A DNA stretch of 37,223 bases from an uncultured Bacteroidales bacterium (GTDB taxonomy: Bacteria; Bacteroidota; Bacteroidia; Bacteroidales; FEN-979), in contig CAIWXI010000073.1 in NCBI GenBank assembly GCA_903916595.1, positions 1 to 37,223 on the forward strand. The letters run 5' to 3'. Under the pieces are notes generated by a model that ran no database searches, was not told the DNA's origin, and saw nothing but the letters and a program-made list of their open reading frames with translations. Shown here in pieces: positions 7,790 through 14,120 of the stretch. The first letter of the stretch is position 1. Each line of letters begins with the position of its first letter. Both the position numbers and the translations under genes were made by a program.

Positions 7790-7868
7790 AAGTAGCGAAA
7801 TAGTGAAATGGTGTTCGGCGAAGCCGTAATGAACACAAATAAAATAGACAATTCGTGAATAAATGGTG
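7790..7868 (-). repeat. Dispersed repeat copy 2 (47-nt core plus octamers)
   Basis: The minus-strand core at 7814-7860 appears identical to the 79-125 core. On the plus strand it is preceded by AAGTAGCG, AAATAGTG, AAATGGTG and followed by AAATGGTG (7861-7868). The core points toward recA. Confidence 0.9.
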
Positions 7869-7939
7869 AAATGGTGAAATGGTGTTCGGCGAAGCCGTAA
7901 TGAACACAAATAAAATAGACAATTCGTGAATAAATGGTG
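7861..7939 (-). repeat. Dispersed repeat copy 3 (47-nt core plus octamers)
   Basis: This 79-nt stretch is the exact reverse complement of 71-149. The core occupies 7885-7931. It shares its first octamer with copy 2, so the two copies make a tandem duplication with a 71-nt period (47-nt core plus three octamers). It ends 11 nt before the nth stop codon. Confidence 0.92.
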
Positions 7940-7950
7940 AATATCTGCCA

Positions 7951-8592
7951 TCAAATATCTGATAAAAGATAAAATCTGCAAACGGAGGTGAGTCCGCATT
8001 CACCGCACTTCGGTTTCCTTGCCTGACAAACGTAACGCCCATGCAGGATCAGCCAGTGGTGTGCAAGAGGGATCAGTTCAGCGGGAATATATTTGATGAG
8101 CTGCATCTCGGTCTGATAAGGGTTCTTCGCTTTCACCGTAAGCCCAATTCTTGCCGACACTCTGTGAACGTGAGTATCGACAGCCATGGCGGGCTTGTTG
8201 AATATTACCGCGGCCAGCACATTGGCCGACTTACGGCCGATGCCGGGCATCTTCTGAAGCTCATCCACATCGGAAGGCATTTGCCCGTTAAAATCCTTTA
8301 CCAGCGTCTGTGCCATGCCGATAATATTCTTTGTTTTATTGTTCGGATACGAACAGCTTCTGATCAGCTCGAACACATCCTCATGTTTTGCCTCAGCAAG
8401 GCTCTGGGCCGTGGGATACTGCCTGAATAAACCGGGTGTGATCAGGTTTACCCGCTTGTCGGTGCACTGGGCCGAAAGTATTACCGCTACCGCCAGCTCA
8501 TAAGGGTCGGTATATGCCAGCTCGGTTTCAGCCGTTGGCCGGTGCTCGAGAAAGTACTCTATAACTTTTGCAAAGCGCTCCTGTTTACGCAT
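7951..8592 (-). CDS. nth: Endonuclease III (DNA glycosylase/AP lyase)
   Basis: A base-excision-repair enzyme that removes oxidised pyrimidines and cleaves the abasic site. From the ATG at 8592 it has 213 residues, the normal length. The helix-hairpin-helix reads LQKMPGIGRKSANVL with catalytic Lys121; the catalytic Asp139 lies in AVDTHVHRV. The four [4Fe-4S] ligands are Cys189, Cys196, Cys199 and Cys205 with C-x6-C-x2-C-x5-C spacing. The frame stays open upstream to 8751, but a -7 element at 8609-8616 lies inside that extension and the family begins at the shorter start. The last codons (SDI, stop) sit next to CAGATAT-type repeats. It is upstream of recA on the same strand. Confidence 0.96.
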   Translation of the reverse strand: MRKQERFAKVIEYFLEHRPTAETELAYTDPYELAVAVILSAQCTDKRVNLITPGLFRQYPTAQSLAEAKHEDVFELIRSCSYPNNKTKNIIGMAQTLVKDFNGQMPSDVDELQKMPGIGRKSANVLAAVIFNKPAMAVDTHVHRVSARIGLTVKAKNPYQTEMQLIKYIPAELIPLAHHWLILHGRYVCQARKPKCGECGLTSVCRFYLLSDI

Positions 8593-8608
8593 TTTTTTGT
8601 AGTTTTGG

Positions 8609-8616
8609 CAAATGTA
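8609..8616 (-). promoter_or_regulatory. Putative -7 element of nth (TACATTTG)
   Basis: Perfect TAnnTTTG on the minus strand, 16 nt upstream of the ATG at 8592. It supports the short nth start, since translation from 8751 would begin before this promoter. Confidence 0.5.
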
Positions 8617-8630
8617 TGAAAACTGAAGGA

Positions 8631-8651
8631 CTGATATCTGATGGCGGATGG
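8631..8651. repeat. Heptamer run in the nth / T9SS gene divergent gap
   Basis: CTGATAT, CTGATGG, CGGATGG are in register, followed by a short GATT tetramer run (GATTGATTGATTG). It resembles the run at 1121-1148. Confidence 0.55.
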
Positions 8652-8713
8652 ACTGATTGATTGATTGAATGAATATGTGAGTTAAAAAATCAAAAACATA
8701 ATAAATGATCCAT

Positions 8714-10027
8714 ATGAATAAACAGTTTTTACAATTTTTTGCAAGAATCATCAGTCTGGTGATTCTTTGTCTGGCCGTCAGTGCAAGTGCGTTTGCTTAT
8801 CCGTCGGGGGCTCCCGCCGGGTATACAGGTTCTCCGGGCGATGGCCATCATTGTGTAAGTTGTCACGGGGGGTCAGCGGCAACAGTTACGGCCTGGATCA
8901 CTTCCAACATCCCTGCAGCCGGTTATACTGGTGGAGCGAACTACACGATTACAGTCACCGTGAGCGGAACCGGTAAGAAAGGATTTGAGGTTTCACCTCA
9001 GAATGCATCCGGAACCCAGCTTGGCGTCCTTGCAGCAGGTTCAGGCAGCCACTTGATCGGAGGAACAAAATATGTAACCCATAGTTCGGCAGGAAGCTCC
9101 TCCTCAACGGCAAGCTGGAACTTTACCTGGACTGCTCCTGTATCGGGAACTGGTTCGGTTACTTTTTATGGCGCTTTTACTGTTGGGAAGTCAAATACAA
9201 AACTATCAACCCTGGTGGTGAATGAGAATGCCGTTATACCGCTTACGGCAAATGCTACGGCTACGCCTTCAGTGGTTTGTGCAGGACAGACTGTGCAGCT
9301 TAATGTTGTTCCTGATGGCGGAAGCGGAAGTTATACCTATTCGTGGACGTCAGTCCCGGCGGGGTTCACTTCCAACATCCAGAATCCGGTTGACACTCCG
9401 GTTGTGTCTGCACAATATTTTGTACAAGTTTCAGACGGTGTATCTACTGCAGATGCAAGCACCAGCGCTACCGTAAATCAGCCGGCAACAGCAGCGGCCG
9501 GGAACGACACAACGGTTTCATTTGAAACCAGCCAGATTCCTTTAAATGGAATTGCTTCCTCTTATTCAGGAGTGTTATGGACTACTTCCGGTACAGGAAC
9601 TTTCACTGCCGCCAGCTCGCTTGCAGGAAACTATCTGCCAAGTGTAGCAGATAAAACCGGAGGAACAGTAACTCTTACCCTCACAGCTTCTCCTGTAACC
9701 CCTTGCCCTTCTCCGGCAGCGGATTCACGGATCATCCATTTCGACTTCCCCATCGGAGTCTCAGAAGGTCAGGGCTTTCAAGCCGGACTGAGCATTTCAC
9801 CGAATCCATCAACAGGACTTTTCAACCTGAGAGTAAGCGGGATGGGTAACCTGAATACAACAATTACAATCTCTGAGATCACAGGAAGGATTATTGTTAA
9901 CCAAACCATGGAACCATCTGTTAATCAAGACGTAAGATTCGATTTAACAGCATACCCAAGAGGCCTGTATCTTATTAAAATACAGTCAGACACCCAATCA
10001 TTAGTCCGCAAACTGCTACTAAATTAA
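8714..10027 (+). CDS. T9SS-secreted protein with CxxCH motif and choice-of-anchor V (reelin-like) domain
   Basis: From the ATG at 8714 the product is 437 residues with a signal peptide (IISLVILCLAVSASAFA). Just after it comes GHHCVSCHGG, a single c-type-haem motif, leading into a beta-rich domain (YTGGANYTITVTVSGTG, GFEVSP) of the choice-of-anchor V/reelin-like type seen in Bacteroidota secreted proteins. Ser/Thr-rich Ig-like segments follow (~residues 175-335). The C-terminus is a type A T9SS sorting domain: SISPNPSTGLFNLRV, then ISEITGRIIV, then YPRGLYLIKI and the final VRKLLLN. It is therefore predicted to be exported through the type IX system and attached at the surface or released. Haem binding is inferred from the motif only. 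The ATG at 8705 is an alternative start. It is divergent from nth. Confidence 0.85.
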   Translation: MNKQFLQFFARIISLVILCLAVSASAFAYPSGAPAGYTGSPGDGHHCVSCHGGSAATVTAWITSNIPAAGYTGGANYTITVTVSGTGKKGFEVSPQNASGTQLGVLAAGSGSHLIGGTKYVTHSSAGSSSSTASWNFTWTAPVSGTGSVTFYGAFTVGKSNTKLSTLVVNENAVIPLTANATATPSVVCAGQTVQLNVVPDGGSGSYTYSWTSVPAGFTSNIQNPVDTPVVSAQYFVQVSDGVSTADASTSATVNQPATAAAGNDTTVSFETSQIPLNGIASSYSGVLWTTSGTGTFTAASSLAGNYLPSVADKTGGTVTLTLTASPVTPCPSPAADSRIIHFDFPIGVSEGQGFQAGLSISPNPSTGLFNLRVSGMGNLNTTITISEITGRIIVNQTMEPSVNQDVRFDLTAYPRGLYLIKIQSDTQSLVRKLLLN

Positions 10028-10040
10028 TGAAAAGTATTTT

Positions 10041-10167
10041 CGCCATTTATTCACGAATTGTCTATTTTATTTGTGTTCATTACGGCTTCGCCGAACACCA
10101 TTTCACCATTTCACCATTTCGCCATTTCACCATTTCACCATTTCACCATTTCACCATTTAACCATTT
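10041..10167 (+). repeat. Dispersed repeat copy 4 followed by nine octamers
   Basis: One CGCCATTT, then the 47-nt core at 10049-10095 (no difference seen from the other copies), then nine in-register octamers to 10167: eight of CACCATTT type, including one CGCCATTT, and a final AACCATTT. The array ends eight nt before the TTG start of rlmD and begins 13 nt after the preceding stop codon, filling this 148-nt gap. Confidence 0.93.
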
Positions 10168-10175
10168 AACCTGCC

Positions 10176-11570
10176 TTGAGACTTCTCGAAAACATTGAAA
10201 TCACCGACGCCGGTTCCGAAGGCAATGCTGTGGCCCGGCATGGCGACATGGTCGTGTTTGTGCCATTCGGGGTGCCTGGCGACATTGTTGATATTGAACT
10301 ATTCAGGTCGAAACGTTCGTATGCCGAGGGCAAGATCGTTCGTTTTCACAGATATTCTGAGAACCGGATCGAGCCCTTTTGTTCGCACTTTGGAATTTGC
10401 GGGGGCTGCCGCTGGCAGCAGATGAATTATGAAACCCAGCTGCATTATAAGCAAAAGCAGGTTGAAGACAGCTTTAAGCGCATCGGAAAACTCGAAAATC
10501 CTTTTATCCGTCCTATACTTGCGTCTGCCGCCACCCCGGGATACCGGAACAAACTTGAATTTACTTTTTCGGCCCATCGGTGGTTTACCAGTCCAAACGA
10601 TGGCGACGATTCCCCGGCGCTAGGATTCCACATTCCGAAACGCTGGGATAAAATCCTGAATATCGACCATTGTTACCTGATGGAGGAACCGGTTAATGCC
10701 ATCCGCCTTGAAACAAAACGTTATGCTATAGAAAAAGGCCTGAGCTTTTACGAGGCAAGGAATTATAACGGGCTCCTCAGGAATATGATTCTCCGCAGCA
10801 CAACCACGGGAGATCTGATGCTGATCATGATTTACCGGGACGATGAACCAAAGGTGATCTTTCCGATGCTGGATCATCTGGGGCAGGTATTTCCGCAGAT
10901 CACTTCAATGTATTATGTGATCAACGGGAAGCAGAATGACGTGATCAGTGACCTTGAGTTAAGGCATTATGCAGGGAGCAGGTACATCACCGAGAAGCTG
11001 CCTCCTTTCAGGGATAGCGGCAGGGAAGTGAGTTTCAGGATTGGGCCGGTATCTTTTTTTCAGACCAACCCTGTACAGGCCGGTAAGCTGTTTCGCCTTG
11101 TGGCGGACTACCTCTCGCCCGCGGGCACTGAGATGGTTTACGATCTTTATACAGGCACGGGTACGATAGCCAATTATATTGCCCCATATGTTCGCGAAGT
11201 GATCGGCATTGAATCGGTTGCTTCGGCGGTGGCCGATGCAGCTGTAAACGCCAGGCTGAATGGCCACACTAACCTGCAGTTTTTTGCCGCTGAAGCCGAG
11301 AAGCTGCTTAGCCCTGAGTTCATCAGCGCCCATGGCCATCCCGATGCTGTGATTACCGACCCTCCGCGCAACGGGATGCATGAAAAGGTTGTTCGGACTC
11401 TTCTTTCGGTGCTTCCTGAAAAGATAGTGTATGTAAGCTGCAATCCGGCCACCCAGGCCAGGGATCTTTATTTGCTGAAGGAGAGGTATACCCTGGCAGA
11501 ATGTCAGCCGGTCGACATGTTCCCACATACCCAGCATGTTGAAAATGTGGCTCTTCTTACTTTAGCTTAA
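10176..11570 (+). CDS. rlmD: 23S rRNA (uracil-C5)-methyltransferase, RlmD/RumA family
   Basis: An SAM-dependent methyltransferase making 5-methyluridine in 23S rRNA. The 464 residues contain an N-terminal TRAM domain (1-60), an iron-sulfur Cys cluster (Cys69, Cys75, Cys78, with FGICGGCRWQQ), the methyltransferase core with YDLYTGTGTIANYIA as SAM motif, DPPRNGMH, and the catalytic-Cys segment VYVSCNPATQARD. The start must be TTG at 10176: an in-frame TAA at 10167-10169 lies within the octamer array and the protein matches the TRAM domain from its first residues. RlmD versus RlmC or TrmA specificity is uncertain; Bacteroidota homologues are usually called RlmD. The gene converges on aroK with a 14-nt overlap. 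Confidence 0.9.
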   Translation: MRLLENIEITDAGSEGNAVARHGDMVVFVPFGVPGDIVDIELFRSKRSYAEGKIVRFHRYSENRIEPFCSHFGICGGCRWQQMNYETQLHYKQKQVEDSFKRIGKLENPFIRPILASAATPGYRNKLEFTFSAHRWFTSPNDGDDSPALGFHIPKRWDKILNIDHCYLMEEPVNAIRLETKRYAIEKGLSFYEARNYNGLLRNMILRSTTTGDLMLIMIYRDDEPKVIFPMLDHLGQVFPQITSMYYVINGKQNDVISDLELRHYAGSRYITEKLPPFRDSGREVSFRIGPVSFFQTNPVQAGKLFRLVADYLSPAGTEMVYDLYTGTGTIANYIAPYVREVIGIESVASAVADAAVNARLNGHTNLQFFAAEAEKLLSPEFISAHGHPDAVITDPPRNGMHEKVVRTLLSVLPEKIVYVSCNPATQARDLYLLKERYTLAECQPVDMFPHTQHVENVALLTLA

Positions 11571-12054
11571 GCACCAGATCTTCAAGGCTCTCGGCAAGCG
11601 GGTAAAAAATGTGCGTGGCCTGAAGATAAAACCCTTCCCTGGTCTGCAGTTCTTCTTTGATCCATGGCTCAAGACCAACGGCTTCAATGTTTCGGAGCAA
11701 GGGTCGTTTTCGTCTGAGATTTTTCAGCCGGCCGGCCAGCTCTTCGGTAGTCATCCGCAGATAAACAGAAATACCGTGACTCGTGATAAATTTCATATTA
11801 TCATAAAAACAGGGCGTTCCACCTCCTGTTGAAATGAGGGTGTTTTCCATGACAGCAGTCTCGAGGAGCAACTCCCTTTCGGCCTTCCTGAAATGATCCT
11901 CGCCATAGGTCGCGAAAAAATCGTAAATACTTATGCGGTAACGTTTCTCAAACATTTCATCAAGGTCAACAAAAGCGGTATGCAGCAGGATTGCCAGCTG
12001 CCTTCCCAAAGCGCTTTTTCCGGAACCCATAAACCCGATCAGATAGATACGCAA
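11557..12054 (-). CDS. aroK: Shikimate kinase
   Basis: It phosphorylates shikimate to shikimate-3-phosphate in the aromatic amino acid (chorismate) pathway. The Walker A motif GFMGSGKS is at residues 7-14 when translation starts at TTG 12054 (MRIYLIGFMGSGKS), the normal family beginning, giving 165 residues. FVDLDEMFEKR supplies the shikimate-binding Asp, and STGGGTPC the glycine-rich substrate loop. No ATG lies upstream of the P-loop in frame; the alternative is another TTG at 12093. The lid region includes LRRKRPLLRN. The 3' end overlaps rlmD. Confidence 0.93.
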   Translation of the reverse strand: MRIYLIGFMGSGKSALGRQLAILLHTAFVDLDEMFEKRYRISIYDFFATYGEDHFRKAERELLLETAVMENTLISTGGGTPCFYDNMKFITSHGISVYLRMTTEELAGRLKNLRRKRPLLRNIEAVGLEPWIKEELQTREGFYLQATHIFYPLAESLEDLVLKLK

Positions 12055-12106
12055 GGAATGTAGTTTTAAGAGGATGTAAAAGTACAAATTCAAGGAAAAT
12101 AATTAC

Positions 12107-12114
12107 TACCTTTG
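12107..12114 (+). promoter_or_regulatory. Putative -7 element of the DUF1573-yajC-ybbR-coaE operon (TACCTTTG)
   Basis: Perfect TAnnTTTG, 21 nt before the ATG at 12136. It overlaps the longer in-frame TTG start at 12112, which supports the shorter start. Confidence 0.55.
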
Positions 12115-12135
12115 CAGCCACAATCAGAAACTCTT

Positions 12136-12612
12136 ATGAAGTTCAGCAGAGTAATTTCAATCCTGTTTATCCTGATGATGGCCGGGATCGCAGGTTGTAA
12201 TTCGTCGGGCAGCAAAGAAGAAAAAATCTCTTCCGATTTGGTCAATAACCCTAACACGGCTAACGGAAAAACCAATTCCGGCTCACTGCCTAATTTCAAA
12301 TTTGCAGAGGTGGAACACGATTTCGGTAAAATCATTCAGGGGGAATCGGTATCATATGAGTTTCAGTTTACAAATAACGGAAAATCAGACCTCATCATTG
12401 TCGATGTGAGCACTTCCTGCGGATGTACTGTACCTTCCTTCCCTAAAACACCTATACGTCCGGGCGGTAAGGGAGCCATCAAAGTATCTTTTAACAGTGC
12501 GGGTAAACGTGGCTTTCAGACAAAAAACGTGCTGGTTGTGGCAAACACACAGCCAAATACGACCCTTCTGAGGATCAGGGCTCAGATCGTCAATCCAAAT
12601 TCAGATAACTAA
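12136..12612 (+). CDS. DUF1573 lipoprotein
   Basis: A 158-residue predicted lipoprotein (signal ILFILMMAGIAGC with the lipobox Cys). The body is a DUF1573 immunoglobulin-like (ASH/MSP-type) fold: HDFGKIIQGESVSYEFQFTN, then STSCGCTVPSFP, then IRPGGKGAIKVSFNS and a final VLVVANTQPNTTLLRI strand. DUF1573 lipoproteins are abundant in Bacteroidota; their role is unknown. It is the first gene of a run with yajC, ybbR and coaE (29, 10 and 8 nt apart), where envelope proteins are common neighbours. Confidence 0.9.
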   Translation: MKFSRVISILFILMMAGIAGCNSSGSKEEKISSDLVNNPNTANGKTNSGSLPNFKFAEVEHDFGKIIQGESVSYEFQFTNNGKSDLIIVDVSTSCGCTVPSFPKTPIRPGGKGAIKVSFNSAGKRGFQTKNVLVVANTQPNTTLLRIRAQIVNPNSDN

Positions 12613-12641
12613 CCAAGTATAATTTCAATTAACCACAACCT

Positions 12642-12968
12642 ATGAATCTTCTTAACATCCTATTAATGACTCCCCAGGCAGGGGCTAGCTCTCAGAGTAG
12701 CTGGATGTCTTTCCTGCCTCTTGTTCTCATCATCGTAGTCTTTTATTTCTTCTTTATCCGTCCTCAGATGAAGCGGAGCAAGGACCAGAAAACTTTCAGG
12801 GAAAAACTCGAAAAAGGCCAGAAAGTCCTTACTATCGGCGGAATCCATGGCAGAATAACCGAGATCCAGGAAACCACGGTATCTATTGAAGTGGATAACA
12901 ACGTGAAGCTTCGCGTCGAGAAATCAGCTATCGCGATCGATACCAGCCAGACTATTGAGAATAAATAA
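12642..12968 (+). CDS. yajC: Preprotein translocase subunit YajC
   Basis: A small accessory protein of the SecDF-YajC complex in the inner membrane. The 108 residues have one transmembrane helix (FLPLVLIIVVFYFFFI) followed by the diagnostic RPQMKRSKDQKTFREKLEKG and a short cytoplasmic beta-rich domain (VLTIGGIHGRITEI, SIEVDNNVKLRV). The window also carries yidC, the insertase that works with this machinery. Confidence 0.95.
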   Translation: MNLLNILLMTPQAGASSQSSWMSFLPLVLIIVVFYFFFIRPQMKRSKDQKTFREKLEKGQKVLTIGGIHGRITEIQETTVSIEVDNNVKLRVEKSAIAIDTSQTIENK

Positions 12969-12978
12969 TCTATGGTAA

Positions 12979-13524
12979 TTGAAAAGCGGGTTTATTGATC
13001 TGATCGGTAAAGCCAGGAAAAACAGGGGTGAGAAATTCAGGCACCAGCTGTACATTTTCGCTGTATGCCTTTTACTCTCTGTGTTTATCTGGTCGCTGGT
13101 GAGATTGTCGCGCGATTATTTTTATACGGTAAATTACCGTATTCACTACGCTCATCTTCCTTCCAACCTGAGAATGACGGGGTATTCAGACAGTGTACTT
13201 ACTGTTAGCATTAAAGTGCAGGGCTTTGATTACTTTACCGAGGAATTTATTCACACCAGGAACCCGAAATATACTGTAAGCCTCAGAAAGATCAAAGTAT
13301 ATTCCGAAGACGGCGGGGTTGCAGGATATCTTCCCACGGCCGAGATCGGGAAAGAGATCAAGGATCAGATGAATTTTCAGACCGAAGTGTACATGGTCTT
13401 TCCCGATACCCTGTATTTTGATCTTGAAAGGCTTGCTCCCAGGAAAATCCAGCATATTCCCCCGAGGCCGGCCACGGAGGTGACTTCACATCGTGACAGT
13501 ATTCAATTAAACAAGGTCAAATAG
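12979..13524 (+). CDS. YbbR-like domain membrane protein
   Basis: A 181-residue protein with one N-terminal transmembrane helix (LYIFAVCLLLSVFIWSLV) and a periplasmic beta-rich part of YbbR-like type (FYTVNYRIHYAHLPSNLRM, SVLTVSIKVQGFDYF). It has about one and a half YbbR-like units, far fewer than CdaR of Firmicutes. The start is TTG at 12979: an in-frame TAA (12976-12978) stands directly before it and the next Met is deep in the domain. The order yajC-ybbR-coaE is a familiar Bacteroidota arrangement. Its function is unknown. Confidence 0.8.
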   Translation: MKSGFIDLIGKARKNRGEKFRHQLYIFAVCLLLSVFIWSLVRLSRDYFYTVNYRIHYAHLPSNLRMTGYSDSVLTVSIKVQGFDYFTEEFIHTRNPKYTVSLRKIKVYSEDGGVAGYLPTAEIGKEIKDQMNFQTEVYMVFPDTLYFDLERLAPRKIQHIPPRPATEVTSHRDSIQLNKVK

Positions 13525-13532
13525 CGCGTTTC

Positions 13533-14120
13533 ATGCTCAGGGTAGGGCTTAGCGGCAATATCGGAAGTGGTAAATCGGTGGTTGCAACTCTGTTTTCTTC
13601 TCTTGGAATTCCCGTATTCCATGCCGATGAAGAGTCGAAAAAACTCCTGAAACTTCCACAGAGTATCGATGCCATTAAAGATTTATTCGGAAACGATGTT
13701 CTTGAGAATGGATTGGTGAGCAACAAGAGGCTGGCTTCCGTTGTCTTTGGCAATGCCGGGGCCTTGCAACAGCTCAACCGGCTTATGCACCCCCTGGTTT
13801 TGAAGGAATTCGATACCTTCACCAGCACCTGGGCACAAGCCCCTTACGTGATCATGGAGGCTGCCATAATCTTTGAAAGCGGCTATGCAAAGGATTTTGA
13901 CCGTATTATCCATGTGTCCTGTCCCGAAGAACTGGCTATAGAAAGGGTTATGAATCGCGACGGGGTATTGAAGGAACTCGTACTGGACCGAATCGGTCAT
14001 CAGTTAAAAAATGATGACAAAGCCCGGATGTCAGACTTTGTCATCATCAACGACGGCAGCCTGCTGCTTATCCCGCAGGTGATGGCCATCCATAAAAAAC
14101 TCTTACAGGCTTGCGCGTAA
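13533..14120 (+). CDS. coaE: Dephospho-CoA kinase
   Basis: The last step of coenzyme A synthesis: phosphorylation of the ribose 3'-OH of dephospho-CoA. The 195-residue protein has the P-loop GNIGSGKS (8-15), the substrate-binding HADEESKKLL, and the lid region with RVMNRDG. The ATG at 13533 is 8 nt after the ybbR-like gene. Its 3' end overlaps the convergent TonB-receptor gene by 18 nt. Confidence 0.95.
   Translation: MLRVGLSGNIGSGKSVVATLFSSLGIPVFHADEESKKLLKLPQSIDAIKDLFGNDVLENGLVSNKRLASVVFGNAGALQQLNRLMHPLVLKEFDTFTSTWAQAPYVIMEAAIIFESGYAKDFDRIIHVSCPEELAIERVMNRDGVLKELVLDRIGHQLKNDDKARMSDFVIINDGSLLLIPQVMAIHKKLLQACA

Larger units (their letters stand above)
7593..7950. other. 358-nt gap between nth and recA
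   Basis: The 200 nt next to recA (7593-7789) is unique sequence with a strong RBS and a weak promoter candidate. The part next to nth (7790-7939) is two overlapping copies of the 79-nt dispersed repeat. Minus-strand open frames through it are not credible genes: they run through the repeats and have no family signature. Confidence 0.75.

Noticed and set aside
7676-8042. Two overlapping minus-strand frames covering the recA-nth gap
   Set aside because: They run through the 79-nt repeats and into nth in the wrong frame; no recognisable protein features.
8593-8751. Upstream extension of nth to 8751
   Set aside because: Adds about 50 residues with no family match and contains a -7 promoter element; the normal family start is at 8592.
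12112-12135. TTG start at 12112 for the DUF1573 lipoprotein
   Set aside because: It overlaps the -7 element and would put extra residues before a normal lipoprotein signal peptide.
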